64,000 nt of DNA, taken from NCBI GenBank assembly GCA_045806525.1, contig JBJMJD010000050.1:21991-85990 (forward strand), given 5' to 3'. The translations under genes were made by a program, and so were the position numbers. The stretch is from JAICYJ01 sp045806525. GTDB taxonomy: Bacteria; Actinomycetota; Thermoleophilia; Gaiellales; JAICJC01. Below, in pieces: positions 61,599-64,000 of this stretch (position 1 is the first letter of the stretch; every line of letters begins with the position of its first letter). The notes below the pieces were generated by a model that saw only the letters and a list, made by a program, of their open reading frames with translations, was not told where the DNA came from and searched no databases.

Positions 61599-62161
61599 GC
61601 GCGTGAGATGTACCGCGCCTCGCGCGTGTCCACACGGATCACGTCACCGACGTTGACGAACAGCGGAACCGCGACCACGGCGCCGGTCTCCAGCGTGGCC
61701 GGCTTGGTCACGTTGGAGACGGTGTCGCCCTTGACGCCCGGCTCGGTGTCGACCACCTTCAGCTCGACCGCCGCCGGCAGCTGCAGCGAGGTCGGCTTGC
61801 CGTCCACGGTGAGCAGCTGCACGGTGTCGTTCTCGCGCATGTACTGCAGCTCCTCGCGCATGGTGTCGGCCGGGAACGCGAGCTGGTCGAACGTCTCGGA
61901 GTTCATCAGGTGCACGTCGCTGCCGTCGTTGTAGAGGTAGGTGACGTTGACGACCTCGGTGTGGATGCGCGGCATCTTCTCGCCGGCGCGGAAGGTCTTG
62001 TCGACGACGCCGCCGGACTCCAGCGCCTTCAGCTTGGTGCGGACGAACGCGCCGCCCTTGCCCGGCTTGACGTGCTGGAAGTCGACGATGCGGTAGACGG
62101 TGCCGTCGACCTCGACGTGCATGCCGTTTTTGAACTGGTTGGTGGAGATGGTTTCAGCCAT
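61595..62161 (-). CDS. efp: Translation elongation factor P
   Basis: Relieves ribosome stalling at polyproline. 188 residues, three OB-like domains. The tip loop HVKPGKGGAFVRTKLK has Lys at the modification position; ends with VGDVIRVDTREARYISRA, the EF-P signature. No modification enzyme genes are nearby, so it may act unmodified or with an unknown modifier. Overlaps the fusion gene as GTGA; order pepP-efp-accB-accC is ancient. Confidence 0.97.
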   Translation of the reverse strand: MAETISTNQFKNGMHVEVDGTVYRIVDFQHVKPGKGGAFVRTKLKALESGGVVDKTFRAGEKMPRIHTEVVNVTYLYNDGSDVHLMNSETFDQLAFPADTMREELQYMRENDTVQLLTVDGKPTSLQLPAAVELKVVDTEPGVKGDTVSNVTKPATLETGAVVAVPLFVNVGDVIRVDTREARYISRA

Positions 62162-62174
62162 GGTGGTGAGGCCG

Positions 62175-63257
62175 TCAGCCGGCCGTGATCAGCTCCTTAG
62201 GGTAGCCGGTGAGGCGCTCGCAGCCGTCTGCGGTGACCACCACGAGATCCTCGATGCGCACCCCGCCCACGCCCGGCAGGTAGACGCCCGGCTCCACTGT
62301 GACGACCATCCCCTGCTCGAGGGTTGCGGGGTAGGTGACCGACAGGCGCGGGTCCTCGTGGATCTGCAGGCCCACGCCGTGACCGGTGCCGTGCTGGAAG
62401 TGCTCGGCGTGGCCGGCCTCGGTGATGACGTCGCGCACGACCGCGTCGGCGTCCTTGCCGGTGACGCCGGGCCGCACCGCGTCGAGACCGGCCAGCTGCG
62501 CCCTCAGCACCAGGTCGTAGACCTCGCGCAGCGGTTCAGGGACGGGGCCCGTGGCGAAGGTGCGCGTGCAGTCGGAGTGGTACCCGTCGAGCACGGCGCC
62601 GATGTCGATCGTGACCAGGCTGCCGGCGGCGATCGCCTCCCGCCGCGGCTCGGCGTGCGGCAGGGCGCCGGCAGCGCCGGAGGCCACGATCGAGTCGAAG
62701 GCGATACCGTCGCCGCCGTGCTCGCGTACCAGCTCCTGGACGCGCCAGGCCACGTCGAACTCCGTGCGCCCGGCCAGGCCGTCGCCCACCAGCTGCGCGT
62801 AGACCGGCTCGAGGATCGCAGCGGCGCGGCGGATGGCCTCGATCTCGTCGTCGTCCTTGACGATCCGAAGGCCCTCGACGGCGCCGGCCACTCCCACCAG
62901 CTCGACCTCCCCGGACGCCTCCGCAAGCAGCGCGTGAGCGGCGTAGGACAGGTGCACCGACTCGAAGCCGACCCTGGCGGCGCCGGGCGCGAGCTCCGCC
63001 CAGCGGGTTGATACGAAGCGGATCAGGTCCTGGTTCGCCTGGTGCACGTCGATGAACTCGCGCAGCGGCGCAACCCGCTCCAGATAGCGGAAGTCGGTCA
63101 GAAACACGGATCTGGCGGGCGTTACCACCACGGCGCCGTTGCTGCCGGTGTACCCGGTGAGGTAGCGGACGTTCGTGAGATCCGTGATCAGCAGAGCATC
63201 GATCTCGTGGCCTGCCAGGCCGGCAACCAGACGTTCGACGCGCGCGCGATAGTTCAT
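62175..63257 (-). CDS. M24-family Xaa-Pro aminopeptidase/dipeptidase
   Basis: 360 residues with an N-terminal creatinase domain (LLITDLTNVRYLTGYTGSNG) and pita-bread catalytic domain: metal ligands in VTIDIGAVLDGYHSDCTRTF (two Asp), GTGHGVGLQIHE (His), TVEPGVYLPGVGGVRIEDLV (two Glu). ATG 63257 overlaps the aroQ stop. Clearing of Xaa-Pro peptides next to EF-P is a conserved neighbourhood. Confidence 0.94.
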   Translation of the reverse strand: MNYRARVERLVAGLAGHEIDALLITDLTNVRYLTGYTGSNGAVVVTPARSVFLTDFRYLERVAPLREFIDVHQANQDLIRFVSTRWAELAPGAARVGFESVHLSYAAHALLAEASGEVELVGVAGAVEGLRIVKDDDEIEAIRRAAAILEPVYAQLVGDGLAGRTEFDVAWRVQELVREHGGDGIAFDSIVASGAAGALPHAEPRREAIAAGSLVTIDIGAVLDGYHSDCTRTFATGPVPEPLREVYDLVLRAQLAGLDAVRPGVTGKDADAVVRDVITEAGHAEHFQHGTGHGVGLQIHEDPRLSVTYPATLEQGMVVTVEPGVYLPGVGGVRIEDLVVVTADGCERLTGYPKELITAG

Positions 63258-63685
63258 GAGGCGTTCTCCGCGAGGTAGGTGAAGGCGTCCCGGTAGCCCT
63301 CCGCGCCTCGCCCGCTGATGCGGTGCGAGACCACCTCCGCGATCACCGTGTGGCGCCGCCACTGCTCGCGGCGCTCGATGTCGGACAGGTGCACCTCGAC
63401 GATCGGGCCCGTGAAGATCTCGAGCGCATCGCGGATGGCGTAGCTGTAGTGGCTCCAGGCGCCGGGGTTGACGACCAGCGCATCGGTGCCCGAACAGGCC
63501 TCGTGGATCATGTCCACGTACGCGCCCTCATGGTTGGTCTGGGAGCAGCGGGCCGACAGGTCCAGCTCCTGCGCCCACTCGTAGATCCGGGTCTCCAGCT
63601 GCTGCAGCGTCATGTCGCCGTACTGCTCCGGGTCACGGCGACCGAGCATGTTCAGGTTGACGCCGTTCAGGACCGTGACCTGCAT
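63254..63685 (-). CDS. aroQ: 3-dehydroquinate dehydratase type II
   Basis: Third step of the shikimate pathway. 143 residues: VTVLNGVNLNMLGRRDPEQYG with active-site Tyr22 and the lid Arg, QTNHEGAYVDMIHEA, VVNPGAWSHYSYAIRDAL with the catalytic His, VEVHLSDIERREQWRRHTV. ATG 63685 is chosen over upstream codons because the fold starts there and TACCCT ends 8 nt before it. Heads the long aroQ-recN operon. Confidence 0.96.
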   Translation of the reverse strand: MQVTVLNGVNLNMLGRRDPEQYGDMTLQQLETRIYEWAQELDLSARCSQTNHEGAYVDMIHEACSGTDALVVNPGAWSHYSYAIRDALEIFTGPIVEVHLSDIERREQWRRHTVIAEVVSHRISGRGAEGYRDAFTYLAENAS

Positions 63686-63693
63686 GGCCGCGA

Positions 63694-63699
63694 AGGGTA
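63694..63699 (-). promoter_or_regulatory. Putative -10 box (TACCCT) for the aroQ-recN operon
   Basis: TACCCT on the minus strand ends 8 nt before the aroQ ATG; a nearly leaderless mRNA is predicted. Confidence 0.4.
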
Positions 63700-63725
63700 C
63701 TGGAAGGCCCAGGCACCGTGTCTCG

Positions 63726-63750
63726 CGCCGGCCGCGCCCACCGGCCGGCG
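63726..63750. other. 9-bp inverted repeat in the divergent aroQ/63838 gap
   Basis: CGCCGGCCG-CGCCCAC-CGGCCGGCG is a perfect 9-bp stem with a 7-nt loop. It lies upstream of both divergent genes, so it is not a terminator of either; a regulator site or cruciform is possible. Nothing else is recognised in the 152-bp gap. Confidence 0.4.
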
Positions 63751-63837
63751 GTTCGTGACGGATCCGGCACCGCTCGTGACTGACAGCTGATGGGGACCGC
63801 ATGCAGTCTTGGCGCCAATCCGACGAAAGGACTTCGC

Positions 63838-64000
63838 ATGCGATTCCGCACCCTGCTGGCCGTGACGGCGGCCGCCATAGCCGTGGCGGCCGGCGCCGCC
63901 CATGCCACGGCCGCCGAGACCAGCGTCTACAAGGTCTGGTTCCAGCGCAGCGGCAAGCTGTGGCTGGTGAAGCGGCAGCAGCCGCTGACCTCGGCCCCAG
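63838..64000 (+). CDS. Secreted protein, N-terminal part only (GerMN-like)
   Basis: 54 complete codons before the window ends. Signal peptide MRFRTLLAVTAAAIAVAAGA with likely cleavage after AHA or ATA, no lipobox. The mature start VYKVWFQRSGKLWLVKRQ resembles the first strand of GerMN/spore-germination-type domains (pattern VYF...GKL.PV.R), a tentative match. AAAGGA lies 6 nt before the ATG. Confidence 0.6.
   Translation, partial: MRFRTLLAVTAAAIAVAAGAAHATAAETSVYKVWFQRSGKLWLVKRQQPLTSAP

Overview
This window is a GC-rich stretch of bacterial chromosome packed almost entirely with housekeeping genes. Most lie on the minus strand and read right to left. Gene content points to a Gram-positive actinobacterial lineage: SepF, DivIVA, a MurA with the natural Cys-to-Asp change, an ImuB/DnaE2 mutasome, a CGAAC-N4-GTTCG LexA operator, and a DHH-CBS-nucleotidyltransferase fusion. 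The split glycyl-tRNA synthetase (GlyQ+GlyS) and the dispersed division cluster fit a deep-branching class such as Thermoleophilia better than mycobacteria or streptomycetes. That placement is inference. I saw no rRNA, tRNA, IS element, prophage or CRISPR array.

Layout. 0-5.3 kb: MEP isoprenoid and lipid genes (ispG, rseP, dxr, cdsA, uppS). 5.3-6.7 kb: a cupin and a divergent amidinotransferase-fold enzyme. 6.7-9.7 kb: frr, pyrH, tsf, rpsB with a long leader. 9.7-16.2 kb: a ylmDEFG/divIVA-type division cluster (pgeF, yggS, sepF, proC, yggT, divIVA, dksA-like, lspA, rluD), interrupted by an APH(6)-like kinase. 16.2-23.5 kb: a hypothetical gene, the 864-residue DHH-CBS-CCA fusion, ridA, hisD, a SUKH-like gene and murA. 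23.5-27.2 kb: small accessory genes. 27.2-32.3 kb: a 105-bp tandem repeat array leading into a LexA-controlled promoter and imuB, a small gene and dnaE2. 32.3-41.9 kb: comB-ppdK-ppsR, glyQS, a lipoprotein and recO. 41.9-47.4 kb: ybaK, mutM, pdp, deoB, a GNAT gene and xerD. 47.4-53 kb: ald, two peptidases and pyrG. 53-63.7 kb: a long operon aroQ-pepP-efp-accB(fusion)-accC-asp23-nusB-xseB-ispA-grpB-tlyA-nadK-recN, the same backbone as the Bacillus yqhT-recN region. 63.8 kb: the start of a secreted protein.

The most unusual items are these. (1) The gene at the accB position encodes an OadA/PycB-type carboxyltransferase fold that has lost its metal and carbamate residues, fused to an intact biotin carrier domain. 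(2) The SOS mutasome promoter has a perfect LexA operator inside its spacer and grows out of the last copy of a 105-bp repeat array. (3) Some twenty transcription units have a TANNNT box 6-10 nt before the start codon, implying widespread leaderless transcription, whereas internal operon genes use 4-base stop/start overlaps. (4) Three of those overlaps (lspA, xseB, ispA) appear to use CTG start codons. (5) MurA carries Asp at the fosfomycin-target cysteine.
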